This document shows, piece by piece, positions 24,067 through 31,832 of a DNA stretch of 64,000 bases (the stretch's first letter is position 1; every line of letters begins with the position of its first letter). The notes under the pieces were generated by a model. It saw only the letters and a list, made by a program, of their open reading frames with translations, was not told the DNA's origin and did no database searches. This DNA is from JANQPX01 sp965204405 (GTDB lineage Bacteria > Pseudomonadota > Alphaproteobacteria > Geminicoccales > Geminicoccaceae). A program made the translations under genes and the position numbers. Location of the stretch: assembly GCA_965204405.1 (NCBI GenBank), contig CBDBEN010000002.1, positions 679,657 to 743,656 of the forward strand, written 5' to 3'.

Positions 24067-25425
24067 CAAGGGATCTCGTCAGCAGCCGCACAGTGTTGGG
24101 CAGTCCTGCTCACGCTTTGGCTGATCGCTGGCTCTGCCGTAACCGGGCTCCGTGCCGAAGGCGGTGTACTGGTCGATATTAAGGGACCGATCGGGCCTGC
24201 GGTCGAGAGCTTCGTCGTCCACGCCTTTGACGAGGCGCAAGCTCGCCAAGCGCCATTTATTTTGCTGCGCATCGATACGCCGGGTGGCTTGGTTTCCTCG
24301 ACCCGCGGCATCGTCAGCGCCATCCTGGAATCCGACCGTCCGATCATCGGTTATGTCGCCCCCACCGGCGCCCGGGCAGCGAGCGCTGGGGCCTTCATCC
24401 TCATGGCAACCCATGTCGCCGTCATGGCGCCGGTGACCACGATCGGTTCGGCGACTCCGGTCTCGCTGGGCGATGGATTCCCGTCACCGCAGCCCAAGGG
24501 TGACGACAATGGCAAAACGACGCCGACCGTCGAAGACAAGATTCTGAACGACGCGAAGTCGTATATGCGTTCGCTCGCAGCAACGCGCGGACGGTCGGTC
24601 GACGCGGCGGAGCGCTTCGTCTCAGAAGCATCCAACGTCACCGCCGACGAAGCGCTGGAACAAGGTCTGATCGATCTGCAGGCGGGCAGCGTCCGCTCAC
24701 TTCTGAACCAGATCGATGGGCGAAGGCTTGAGATCGGCGGCGAGAGCATTCGTCTCGAAACGGCAGAGGTTGACGTGCAAGCCTTCGAGCCGACATGGCG
24801 CGATCAGCTTCTCGCTCTCATCAGTAATCCGAACATCGCCTATCTGCTGTTGATGGTTGGCATTTATGGCCTGATCATCGAGGGGAGCAACCCAGGTCTG
24901 ATCATCCCCGGCGTTATCGGCGCGACGGCGCTTTTTCTTGGGCTTTACGCGCTTCAGATTCTTCCGGTCAACTATACAGGCTTGGCGCTGATTGTTCTTG
25001 GAATCGGACTCATGGTCGCCGAAGCTTTCTTGCCGGCTTTCGGCGCTCTCGGCATCGGCGGCGTCATCTGTTTCGTTCTCGGATCGATCATGCTGATCGA
25101 CACCGACATTCCGGAGTTCGAGCTGTCGCCCGTCCTGATCGGCGCGGTCGCTCTGGTCAATGGCGGCTTGTTTCTAATCGTCCTTTCCTTCGCCGCACGC
25201 GCCTGGAGGAAAGCGCCGGTCAGCGGAATCGAGTCGATGACTGGGCTCAACGGCAAGGTTGTCGAATGGAGCGGCGGCCGCGGTCGTGTGCTTGCCCATG
25301 GCGAGATCTGGTCGGCGGTCGGACCTGAGAGGATCGAGCCCGATAGCGCCGTCAAGATCGAGCGCGTCGACGGATTGACGCTCCATGTCCGGCCAGCTGA
25401 CCCCGAGAGTGAAAAGGAGGCGTGA
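24067..25425 (+). CDS. nfeD: NfeD-family membrane serine protease; 5' end apparently frameshifted
   Basis: ClpP-class membrane protease of the NfeD (1510-N) type. After a hydrophobic signal (VLLTLWLIAGSAVTGLRA), the protease domain has LLRIDTPGGLVSSTRGIV and GARAASAGAFILMATHVAVM with the catalytic Ser, and EDKILNDAKSYM with the likely Lys. About four membrane helices and a C-terminal OB domain follow. The frame is open from 24067, yet it contains no ATG, GTG or TTG before the TTG at 24262, which would delete the signal and first strand. A GTG at 24063 reads into it after a one-base shift near 24097-24100. It pairs with the slipin gene two bases downstream. Confidence 0.8.
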   Translation, partial: QGISSAAAQCWAVLLTLWLIAGSAVTGLRAEGGVLVDIKGPIGPAVESFVVHAFDEAQARQAPFILLRIDTPGGLVSSTRGIVSAILESDRPIIGYVAPTGARAASAGAFILMATHVAVMAPVTTIGSATPVSLGDGFPSPQPKGDDNGKTTPTVEDKILNDAKSYMRSLAATRGRSVDAAERFVSEASNVTADEALEQGLIDLQAGSVRSLLNQIDGRRLEIGGESIRLETAEVDVQAFEPTWRDQLLALISNPNIAYLLLMVGIYGLIIEGSNPGLIIPGVIGATALFLGLYALQILPVNYTGLALIVLGIGLMVAEAFLPAFGALGIGGVICFVLGSIMLIDTDIPEFELSPVLIGAVALVNGGLFLIVLSFAARAWRKAPVSGIESMTGLNGKVVEWSGGRGRVLAHGEIWSAVGPERIEPDSAVKIERVDGLTLHVRPADPESEKEA

Positions 25426-25426
25426 G

Positions 25427-26242
25427 GTGATTTACGATCTGCTCTATGGGGTTTATGGCCTTGTCGCCCTGCTCCTTGTCTTGATCATCTCGTCATTTCG
25501 GATTCTGCGGGAGTATGAGCGCGGCGTGGTGTTTCTTCTGGGCCGCTTCTGGAAAGTCAAGGGGCCGGGCCTGATCATCATTCTGCCGGTCATTCAGAGC
25601 ATGGTCCGGGTCAGCCTCAGAACAACCGTCCTCGATGTTCCGGAGCAGGACGTAATTTCGAGAGACAACGTCTCGGTCAAGGTCAACGCGGTGGTCTACT
25701 ATCGCGTCGTCGACCCGCAGCGGGCAATCATCGAGGTCGAGGACTTCCAATTCGCCACCAGCCAATTGGCGCAGACCACGCTTCGCTCGGTGCTGGGCCA
25801 GCATCAGCTCGACGAAATGCTCGCCGAGCGCGACCGCTTGAACAATGACATCCGCCAGATTCTCGATGAGCAAACCGATGCCTGGGGCATCAAGGTCTCC
25901 AATGTCGAGCTGAAGCATGTGGATCTCGATCAAAGCATGGTCTGCGCGATCGCCAAGGAGGCCGAAGCCGAGCGTCTGCGCCGTGCCAAGGTCATCTCCG
26001 CCAAGGGCGAGGCGCAGGCCGCGGCGAACATCCTTGAGGCCGCGGAAGCCCTGCACAAGCGGCCCGAGGCCATGCATATCCGCTATCTGACGGCGATGCT
26101 GGACATGGCGAGCGACAAGACTTCGACCGTGTTGTTTCCACTGCCGATCGATCTTCTCGCGGGTCTGCGTGACGGTCGTCTGGGCGAGCTCCTAACTGGC
26201 GGCACGGAAAGCAATGAACAGCCCGCCTCGCCTGACGCTTGA
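25427..26242 (+). CDS. Slipin / SPFH (stomatin-like) membrane protein
   Basis: A 271-residue protein with one N-terminal helix (YGLVALLLVLIISSF), then the SPFH domain REYERGVVFLLGRFWKVKGPG and coiled-coil AKEAEAERLRRAKVISAKGEA. Slipins assemble in the inner membrane and are typical partners and substrates of NfeD proteases. The GTG start at 25427, one base after the nfeD stop, has AAAAGGAGG upstream and leaves no long overlap; the earlier frame opening at 25385 is less likely. With nfeD it probably forms a membrane quality-control unit read from the hibernation-factor promoter. Confidence 0.92.
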   Translation: MIYDLLYGVYGLVALLLVLIISSFRILREYERGVVFLLGRFWKVKGPGLIIILPVIQSMVRVSLRTTVLDVPEQDVISRDNVSVKVNAVVYYRVVDPQRAIIEVEDFQFATSQLAQTTLRSVLGQHQLDEMLAERDRLNNDIRQILDEQTDAWGIKVSNVELKHVDLDQSMVCAIAKEAEAERLRRAKVISAKGEAQAAANILEAAEALHKRPEAMHIRYLTAMLDMASDKTSTVLFPLPIDLLAGLRDGRLGELLTGGTESNEQPASPDA

Positions 26243-26252
26243 GCCCGGGTTG

Positions 26253-26266
26253 TTGACCGGCATCAA
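26253..26266. promoter_or_regulatory. FNR-type box (9/10)
   Basis: TTGACCGGCATCAA has one mismatch and is centred 67 bases before the DUF2267 gene start. Confidence 0.72.
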
Positions 26267-26325
26267 TGCGGGACTGTGGGCTCCCTGTCAGTCTCCCTTC
26301 AAGTTCCTCTGAATGGAGAAAGCCT

Positions 26326-26766
26326 ATGTCGGCAACCGGTCTTTCCGTGTTCGATTCGACCATCCATCAAACCAATACATGGCTGAAGTCGCTCTTTGAG
26401 CCCCTGCACACAGAAGATCGCCACAAGGCCTATCTGGCACTTCGCGTGACCTTGCATGCCCTGCGTGATCGCCTGCCGCCGGAGCTTGCCGTGCATCTCG
26501 CTGCGCAACTGCCAATGCTGGTGCGCGGCTTCTTCTATGAAGATTGGCAAATGGCGAAGACACCGAGCACATCCCGCCATGTCGATGATTTTCTGGCGCC
26601 GATCGAGTGGGCGTTTCGCAACGATCGCGACGCGGATGTCGAAGCGATCGCTAGAGCCATCTTCGCCTTGCTCACACGCGAGCTCGATCACGGCGAGATC
26701 AGAAAGGTCGTAAGCGCGCTCCCGCGCGACCTCAAAGGCCTGTGGCCTGAAGAGGCGCGATCTTAG
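26326..26766 (+). CDS. DUF2267 family protein
   Basis: A 146-residue soluble helical protein: VFDSTIHQTNTWLKSLFEPL, LALRVTLHALRDRLPPELAVHL, AQLPMLVRGFFYEDWQ and IRKVVSALPRDLKGLWP are the conserved blocks of DUF2267. The function is unknown; the domain recurs near stress-protein genes. The ATG at 26326 has GGAGAAAG upstream and is preferred over 26266, which overlaps the FNR box. The short monocistronic layout with its own box mirrors the DUF3775 gene. Confidence 0.87.
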   Translation: MSATGLSVFDSTIHQTNTWLKSLFEPLHTEDRHKAYLALRVTLHALRDRLPPELAVHLAAQLPMLVRGFFYEDWQMAKTPSTSRHVDDFLAPIEWAFRNDRDADVEAIARAIFALLTRELDHGEIRKVVSALPRDLKGLWPEEARS

Positions 26767-26789
26767 GGTGCGACCTCATCCGAAGCGCT

Positions 26790-26803
26790 TTGATCTGGAT
26801 CAT
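26790..26803. promoter_or_regulatory. FNR-type box (9/10)
   Basis: TTGATCTGGATCAT has one mismatch and is centred 76 bases before the ATG at 26872. Confidence 0.72.
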
Positions 26804-26871
26804 GGGGCGGACCTGCGCCGTGTGGCCGAATGGCCGAAGCCATCGTCGACGCCATTATAAGGGACAGAGCC

Positions 26872-27375
26872 ATGTGGCGAGGAGCCTTGGTCAGCGTTCT
26901 CACCGGAGCTTGCCTTCTGCCGATCAGCAGCCTTGCTGAAGACAACGGCCTGGTCGAGCACAAGACGCTCAGCCTCGGTCTTGCAGCCGATCTCGCCGAG
27001 GCAGCACTGTTGAGCTGTCAAGACGCCGATTTCCAGGTCGCCGTCGCGGTGGTCGACCGCTTTGGCGTGCTGCAGGTCTTGCTCCGGGATCGCTTTGCCG
27101 GCCCGCATACCCCGGACACCGCAAGACGCAAGGCCTGGACAGCCGTCAGCTTTCGCAGTGACACGCAAAGCCTGGTGACACTGACGTCACCCGAGTCGCC
27201 GCAAGCGGCGGCGCGTGACATCTCGGGCGCTCTGATGCTCGGTGGCGGCGTGCCGATCGAAGCCGCGGGGTCGATCGTCGGCGGCGTCGGTGTCTCCGGT
27301 GCGCCTGGTGGCGAAGAAGATGATCGCTGCGCCCGAGCCGGCATTGATGCTGTGCTTGAACGGTTGGAGTTTTGA
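26872..27375 (+). CDS. Secreted GlcG/HbpS-type (DUF336) protein
   Basis: A 167-residue exported protein. The signal peptide is VSVLTGACLLPISSLA, and the mature part has the GlcG/HbpS fold: ADLAEAALLSCQDADFQVAV, a TARRKAWTAVSF helix and GALMLGGGVPIEAAGSIVGG. HbpS proteins bind haem or related cofactors in redox sensing; the family is otherwise uncharacterised. The ATG at 26872 has AAGGGACAG upstream. A cytochrome gene follows three bases after the stop, so haem handling in the periplasm is a plausible joint role. Confidence 0.85.
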   Translation: MWRGALVSVLTGACLLPISSLAEDNGLVEHKTLSLGLAADLAEAALLSCQDADFQVAVAVVDRFGVLQVLLRDRFAGPHTPDTARRKAWTAVSFRSDTQSLVTLTSPESPQAAARDISGALMLGGGVPIEAAGSIVGGVGVSGAPGGEEDDRCARAGIDAVLERLEF

Positions 27376-27378
27376 TCC

Positions 27379-27702
27379 ATGCGCTCTCCTGCCACGACGA
27401 TTCTCTTGGGCATGACGTTCATATCGGCAGGCGCGATGGCCGAAGAACTGCTCGGTGATCCGATAGCCGGTCGCCAACTGGCCGAGAACATTTGCTCAGC
27501 TTGTCACGTGATCGCACCTGGCCAGGTATCGACGACGGACGTCGATGCGCCAGCCTTTCCTGATTTGGCCAACACGCCGCGTGTTACGGCGCTTAGCCTG
27601 CGTGTTTTTCTGCAGTCGCCGCATGAGCGTATGCCTGATCTTCACCTCGATCGTGACGAAACCGACAACATCATCGCCTATATTCTGTCGCTGGAAGGCT
27701 AG
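27379..27702 (+). CDS. Small monohaem cytochrome c
   Basis: A 107-residue periplasmic cytochrome: signal peptide LGMTFISAGAMA, haem motif ICSACHVIAPG, a Met-ligand candidate in HERMPDLHLD and a final IIAYILSL helix. It equals in length and layout the one at 9343-9665 (ADLTRYE-like end against DRDETDNI), so the two are paralogues. It follows the HbpS-like gene directly and shares its FNR-controlled promoter. Confidence 0.87.
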   Translation: MRSPATTILLGMTFISAGAMAEELLGDPIAGRQLAENICSACHVIAPGQVSTTDVDAPAFPDLANTPRVTALSLRVFLQSPHERMPDLHLDRDETDNIIAYILSLEG

Positions 27703-27762
27703 ATCAGTCCTCGCCGATAGGTCTGCAGTCGCCGCGATCATCGAATTCGCAACAGAGTACAA

Positions 27763-27776
27763 TTGACCGATCTCAA
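27763..27776. promoter_or_regulatory. FNR-like box (8/10)
   Basis: TTGACCGATCTCAA has one mismatch in each half. The centre is 69 bases before the OmpA-like gene start, in line with the others. Confidence 0.5.
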
Positions 27777-27837
27777 TGCGCGAAGCTTCTGCCATCTACG
27801 TTGCTGCATGACGTCACCATAAGTAGGAAAGGTACGC

Positions 27838-28413
27838 ATGTCTCTGGCAAACCAGAAGATTTCGAGGAATGGACTGGCACTGGCGGCAGCGCTGCTCGTT
27901 GGCATGTCTGCAGTCGTCGCCATGAACCCTTTAGCCGCGCATGAACATGAAGAGATGTGTGGACCGATCGTTGATGGCGACGGTGAAGCCGTGCGCCAAA
28001 GCGACGGCGACATACTCATGCATAGCGGCAGCTTTCCCTGCCCGCCGGAGGAAGTGACGACCGAGCCGGTCGCCGTCGAGCCGGTGAGCGGTGTCGTCCT
28101 GTTCGACTTCGACGTCGACGTGCCGAACGGCGACGGCGAATCGGCACTCCAAGCGATTATCGCCGACCTTCGCCAGCGCGCACCCGATCGGGTCACTGTT
28201 GGCGGCCATGCTGATCGTGCTGGCACGGAGGCTTACAACCAGGACCTGTCCCAGCGTCGTGCGAACAAGGTCGCGAAGCGTCTGATCGCTGGCGGTGTCG
28301 ATGCCAGCTCGATCGGGATAGAAGCCTTTGGCGAAACGCGGCCCGCCGTGCAGACCGATGACGGCGTTCGCGAGCCTGCCAATCGACGCGTCGAGATCGA
28401 TACCACCTTTTGA
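27838..28413 (+). CDS. OmpA-C-like periplasmic protein
   Basis: A 191-residue exported protein. A signal peptide (LALAAALLVGMSAVVA) precedes a His/Cys-containing linker (HEHEEMCGPIV, FPCPPEE). The OmpA-like peptidoglycan-binding domain follows, with VVLFDFDVDVPNGDGESAL, VTVGGHADRAGTEAYNQ, LSQRRANKVAKRLI and ANRRVEI. There is no outer-membrane barrel and no lipobox, so it is a free periplasmic wall-binding protein. The two cysteines may form a disulfide. A role in envelope stability at low oxygen is inference from its promoter. Confidence 0.87.
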   Translation: MSLANQKISRNGLALAAALLVGMSAVVAMNPLAAHEHEEMCGPIVDGDGEAVRQSDGDILMHSGSFPCPPEEVTTEPVAVEPVSGVVLFDFDVDVPNGDGESALQAIIADLRQRAPDRVTVGGHADRAGTEAYNQDLSQRRANKVAKRLIAGGVDASSIGIEAFGETRPAVQTDDGVREPANRRVEIDTTF

Positions 28414-28425
28414 CAGCTCGCCCGA

Positions 28426-28439
28426 TTGATCGACGTCAA
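28426..28439. promoter_or_regulatory. FNR-type box (9/10)
   Basis: TTGATCGACGTCAA has one mismatch and is centred 77 bases before the CBS-BON gene start. Confidence 0.75.
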
Positions 28440-28508
28440 CGCGCGTTCCTTTGTTTTCCGTTGTCCTGCAAAGAGAGGACGCGCGTTTAGTTTCATGGGA
28501 GATTGTCC

Positions 28509-29198
28509 ATGCAAGCCAAGGATGTGATGACGACCAAGCTGATCACGGCAGAGCCGGATACAGCCGTCCGTGATATCGCCAAGCTGATGCTGACGCATCG
28601 CATCAGCGGCGTTCCGATTGTGGATAAGAGCGAACGCGTGCTCGGCATGGTCAGCGAAGGTGATCTGATGCGGCGTCCGGAGAGCGAGACCGAGCGAAAG
28701 CCTTCGTGGTGGCTCGAAGCCGTCTTTGCGCCGCGCGACAAGGCCGCGGATTACATAAAGGCGCATGGAACTAAGGCCAGCGACGTGATGACTCGGGACG
28801 TCATGACCGTCGATGAGGACATGTCGGTTCGGGACGTTGCGCGGTTTCTCGAAGTGCACAGGATCAAGCGCGTGCCGGTCGTCGGTGCCGGCAAGCTGGT
28901 CGGCATCATCAGCAGGGCCAACCTACTCCACGGTTTGGTGGCCGGCGGCTCCAACGAACTGCGTCCCGTCGCTGACGATGATCGGTCGATCAGGAAAACG
29001 CTCCTACAGACGCTGGCTGACAAGGCAGGGATCAATACCGCCATGGTCAATGTCATCATGAGCGACGGGGCCGTTCAGCTCTGGGGTCTCGTTGATAGCG
29101 CTCGCGAGAAGAAGGCAGCGCAGCTGGCCGCCGAAACGATGGCAGGTGTCAAGTCGGTCGAGAACAATCTCGGGCAGATGCCGGCCTGGACGACATGA
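28509..29198 (+). CDS. CBS-pair and BON domain protein
   Basis: A 229-residue protein with two CBS repeats and a BON domain. The repeats are DVMTTKLITAEPDTAVRDIA with HRISGVPIVDKSERVLGMVS, and DVMTRDVMTVDEDMSVRDVA with HRIKRVPVVGAGKLVGIISR. The BON domain spans residues 155-225 (TAMVNVIMSDGAVQLWGLVD). CBS pairs bind adenosine nucleotides and report energy state; BON may contact membranes. GGGAGA lies before the ATG at 28509, preferred to the TTG at 28503. Hrp1 (Rv2626c), a CBS protein, is a strongly induced DosR target, which adds to the parallel. Confidence 0.92.
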   Translation: MQAKDVMTTKLITAEPDTAVRDIAKLMLTHRISGVPIVDKSERVLGMVSEGDLMRRPESETERKPSWWLEAVFAPRDKAADYIKAHGTKASDVMTRDVMTVDEDMSVRDVARFLEVHRIKRVPVVGAGKLVGIISRANLLHGLVAGGSNELRPVADDDRSIRKTLLQTLADKAGINTAMVNVIMSDGAVQLWGLVDSAREKKAAQLAAETMAGVKSVENNLGQMPAWTT

Positions 29199-29271
29199 AG
29201 CGCCCAAGCTTTCTCTTTGAGAAGATCGCGTTTGCAATTTTCTGACACTCGTCGTCAGGTCGGTCGCGCCA

Positions 29272-30098
29272 TCAGTGAGCCATCACGACCGGCAGGGTCA
29301 TCGAGCGCAAGATGGTCCGCGTGGCGCCGCCGAGTGGCCGTAGCAGCCCATGACCAGAAGGTCGCTGTCGTGATCGGCAGCGTGGGATAGCAGCGCGTTC
29401 CCGACGTCGATGTCGTTGCCGTCCAGGCGTTGAACGTCGACCTCGACACCATGCCGCGCCAGAGATGAAGCGCGATGTCGGCGCTGGGCAACTCGCCATG
29501 GGTGTCTCGCCCTTCGCGCGGACGGAATGTGACCACGTCGACAGCGTCAGCCCATTCGAGAAACGACATGGCATTCTTGACGGCGCGGGCCGCCTCGCGG
29601 CTAGCGTTCCAGGCGATCATCGGCCGTTTGCCGAACCCTTCGCGCAGGCCGATGAAGGGAATGACCAGGATGGGTGCTGCCGCGCTGAGCGCAACATCCC
29701 CTGGTTCGGGCGCTGTTGGTTCTCTAGCTGACTGATCAGGTTGCCCGATAATCAGAAGATCGGCGTAGCGGCTATGGACCTCCAGCCGATCAGCGAATTC
29801 CGCGATCGTGCCGCGGTCAATCCGCGTGTCATACTCCACGTCCTTGGCATCGGCGGCCTGTCGAAACCGGTCGAGAACGGCAGAACGGCTTCGTCCCTTT
29901 CGCGTTCATGTTGCTCGATGTCGGTGTAGACATCAGCGCCCATATAGCCTCAGCGGCCACCGGTAAAATGATCTCGGGCACCAGATACAGCGCTGTCAGA
30001 TGTGCATCGAAGCGGCTGGCCAGCTCGATGGCCGCATCGATTCGCGCTTTGCACGCATTGCTGTCATCCACGTGAACGAGAAGGTCCTTATAGGCCAT
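29272..30098 (-). pseudogene. Universal stress protein gene with several frameshifts
   Basis: The pieces align as one tandem universal stress protein of about 275 residues. MAYKDLLVHVDDSNACKARI opens it at 30098, then MGADVYTDIEQHERERDEAV in a second frame from 29943, then FADRLEVHSRYADLLIIGQ and PMIAWNASREAARAVK in a third, and finally GGATRTILRSMTLPVVMAH in a fourth. At least four shifts are needed (near 29944, 29885, 29460 and 29340), so this is decay rather than one read error. The perfect FNR box 81 bases before its start is intact. Confidence 0.85.
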
Positions 30099-30171
30099 CC
30101 TGACAACTCTCTGGCGAACGCCTGATCATCCGAGCATGCCATTAGCCTAATTGGAATGAGCGGATTCGCCT

Positions 30172-30185
30172 TTGATCCGGATCAA
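30172..30185. promoter_or_regulatory. FNR-type box (perfect)
   Basis: TTGATCCGGATCAA matches all ten fixed positions and is centred 81 bases before the broken stress-protein gene on the minus strand. Confidence 0.8.
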
Positions 30186-30247
30186 CGTGCCGCTTTCTGA
30201 ACGCCATCAATAGGAACTGTGCGAAGCAGCCCTGCAGGCAGCCTGCT

Positions 30248-30757
30248 TCAAGGCGCTTCAGTGGCGATGGTGGTCAGCTGCCAAGCCAGCATGTCGAGCA
30301 CCAACGCCAGCTCATCGCCCTCGAGGCGGCCGTGATAGCTCAGAAACTCCTTGATGGACTGCCCGCTGTATCGACCTGTGAGTTGTCCATGCCGCATGAT
30401 GAGTGTCTGTCGCGCGAAGTCTTTTGCCGGTTCGTGACAAAGCCGGCATTTGCCTTGGTAGAGCCCGCCGGACAAGATCTGGCGCCGAAACATGTCCACG
30501 ATCAGCTCAGCCTCGGCATCCGAGAGTTTCCCGAAATGGCTGGTCAAGGTTTTCAGGACGGGCTTGCCCGATCGAAGGCCCACCACCTCGCCATTTTCGA
30601 TCGTCAGTTTCTCTCGTGCGAAGATGCCAGCATGTTCATGGCAGCGACCGCATTTCTCCTCGAAGAGGGCGTGGGGATCGATCGGCTGCGATTGCACGGC
30701 CATTGGAAGACAGAGGAGAAACGCTATAACGGCGAAGGCGCGGATGGAGACCGGCAC
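30248..30757 (-). CDS. Dihaem cytochrome c-like protein
   Basis: A 169-residue periplasmic protein with two haem sites. After a signal peptide (FAVIAFLLCLPMAVQS) comes EKCGRCHEHAGIFAREKL with haem Cys36/Cys39/His40. A near-repeat follows with GKCRLCHEPAKDFARQTL. The two halves are clearly duplicates, each followed by a hydrophilic segment and an F-L-x-x-H-G/F-G-x-L motif. The frame is open to 30925, but the GTG at 30757 gives a proper signal peptide and follows the lipoprotein stop by 22 bases. Its electron partners are unknown. Confidence 0.78.
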   Translation of the reverse strand: MPVSIRAFAVIAFLLCLPMAVQSQPIDPHALFEEKCGRCHEHAGIFAREKLTIENGEVVGLRSGKPVLKTLTSHFGKLSDAEAELIVDMFRRQILSGGLYQGKCRLCHEPAKDFARQTLIMRHGQLTGRYSGQSIKEFLSYHGRLEGDELALVLDMLAWQLTTIATEAP

Positions 30758-30779
30758 ACCTTCGTCGGCAAGACCGCCG

Positions 30780-30992
30780 TCACCCCCTGCCGCCGCCGCT
30801 CTCGTCACGATCTCGGTCCTGATCGCCATCATGGTCACGATCCTGCGTGCGGTCGCGATCCTGATCTCGATCGCAATCTGCCCCTTGCTCGCAGCCTTGG
30901 CTCGAATCGGATCCCATTGGACCATTCATCGAATCGACACAGCCGGCGAGCACCAGGAGACACGTCAACATCACGGACGCTGTAACACGCAT
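30780..30992 (-). CDS. Small lipoprotein with an Asp-Arg repeat tail
   Basis: A 70-residue predicted lipoprotein. The signal ASVMLTCLLVLAGC ends in a lipobox with Cys at residue 18. The mature part is almost entirely low-complexity, with an alternating Asp-Arg run (DRDQDRDRTQDRDHDGDQD). GGAGGG precedes the ATG. I do not recognise a family. It sits between two cytochrome genes on the same strand and would place a charged, flexible tail on the periplasmic face. The repeat could also be a coincidence of GC-rich codons, but signal, lipobox and ribosome site argue for a real gene. Confidence 0.6.
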   Translation of the reverse strand: MRVTASVMLTCLLVLAGCVDSMNGPMGSDSSQGCEQGADCDRDQDRDRTQDRDHDGDQDRDRDESGGGRG

Positions 30993-31107
30993 TGGCGTTC
31001 CCTCCAGTTCATGGCCCGCGTCGTGATTGCGAGAGGCCATTCTCATGTTCGCCAAGCTGGGCCGCCATGCCGAAAACAACCTTGATCTTGGTCAACGGTT
31101 GTCAGGA

Positions 31108-31677
31108 TCAAAGATCCTCGAACGGTGATGGCGTGCCATCGGGCAGGCTTTCGAAGGGTTCCGGCCAATCGTCGTCCTGCCAATGCGGCGCATCGATGAT
31201 CCAAGCTCTTAGATCCGCCGGGATGTCGTCGAAAGAGAAGGTGCTCTGTGATTCCAGGTCGGAAGCGAAGGCCGCGAGATCGCGAAGCTCCTCGCCGGTC
31301 ATGCCAATCTGATAGCCAAGCTCGGTGAACTGGAGCGAGATCATGGCGGAAGCGCCTTCCCACATGGCCGCGGCGAAAACCATGGGATCGACCTTTCTGC
31401 CGTCCGGCGGCGCATCGATTGGCAGGGCGGCACGGCCGCCAATGCCGTTGACGCTGTGGCAGATCACGCAGCCCTTGTCGACGAACAGGGTCTTACCTGC
31501 TGCTAGGTCGCCTGCCGGCCAGCCTGCTTCGTCCGTTGCTGCGACGGGTTCATCTTCGGCAGAATCGGTCGTCATCATACATGAAGACAGGGCCGGGACG
31601 AGGACGAACGCTGGCAAGAGACGCCTGAGCCCGTGTCGACTTCTCCTGCCGTAGCGCGACAGTGAACCGTTCGTCAT
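31108..31677 (-). CDS. Monohaem cytochrome c lipoprotein, paralogue of 9668-10219
   Basis: A 189-residue cytochrome. The N-terminus has a lipobox-like VPALSSC, suggesting membrane anchoring by lipid; the haem motif is KGCVICHSVNGIGG. It shares FTELGYQIGMTGEELRDLAAF and AWIIDAPHW with the cytochrome at 9668-10219, a clear paralogue. GGAGAAAG lies before the ATG. A perfect FNR box is centred 93 bases upstream, shared with the divergent HAD-trehalose-phosphatase gene. The lipoprotein and dihaem genes follow on the same strand. Confidence 0.85.
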   Translation of the reverse strand: MTNGSLSRYGRRSRHGLRRLLPAFVLVPALSSCMMTTDSAEDEPVAATDEAGWPAGDLAAGKTLFVDKGCVICHSVNGIGGRAALPIDAPPDGRKVDPMVFAAAMWEGASAMISLQFTELGYQIGMTGEELRDLAAFASDLESQSTFSFDDIPADLRAWIIDAPHWQDDDWPEPFESLPDGTPSPFEDL

Positions 31678-31762
31678 GGCTTTCTCCTGAAGTATATGAC
31701 GCTAAGTTTGACGCTGCTCGCTCGGGCCAGCCTTATAAGGTCAGACTTGTGACGTTGCCGAC

Positions 31763-31776
31763 TTGATAAAGATCAA
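31763..31776. promoter_or_regulatory. FNR-type box (perfect)
   Basis: TTGATAAAGATCAA matches all ten fixed positions. It lies between divergent genes: 64 bases before the start at 31833 and 93 before that at 31677. It is the last box found in the window. Confidence 0.85.
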
Positions 31777-31832
31777 TGGATCGAGCCAGCGTTACCGTGA
31801 CTATCAGGCTCTCGATCAACGTCTGAGAAAAC

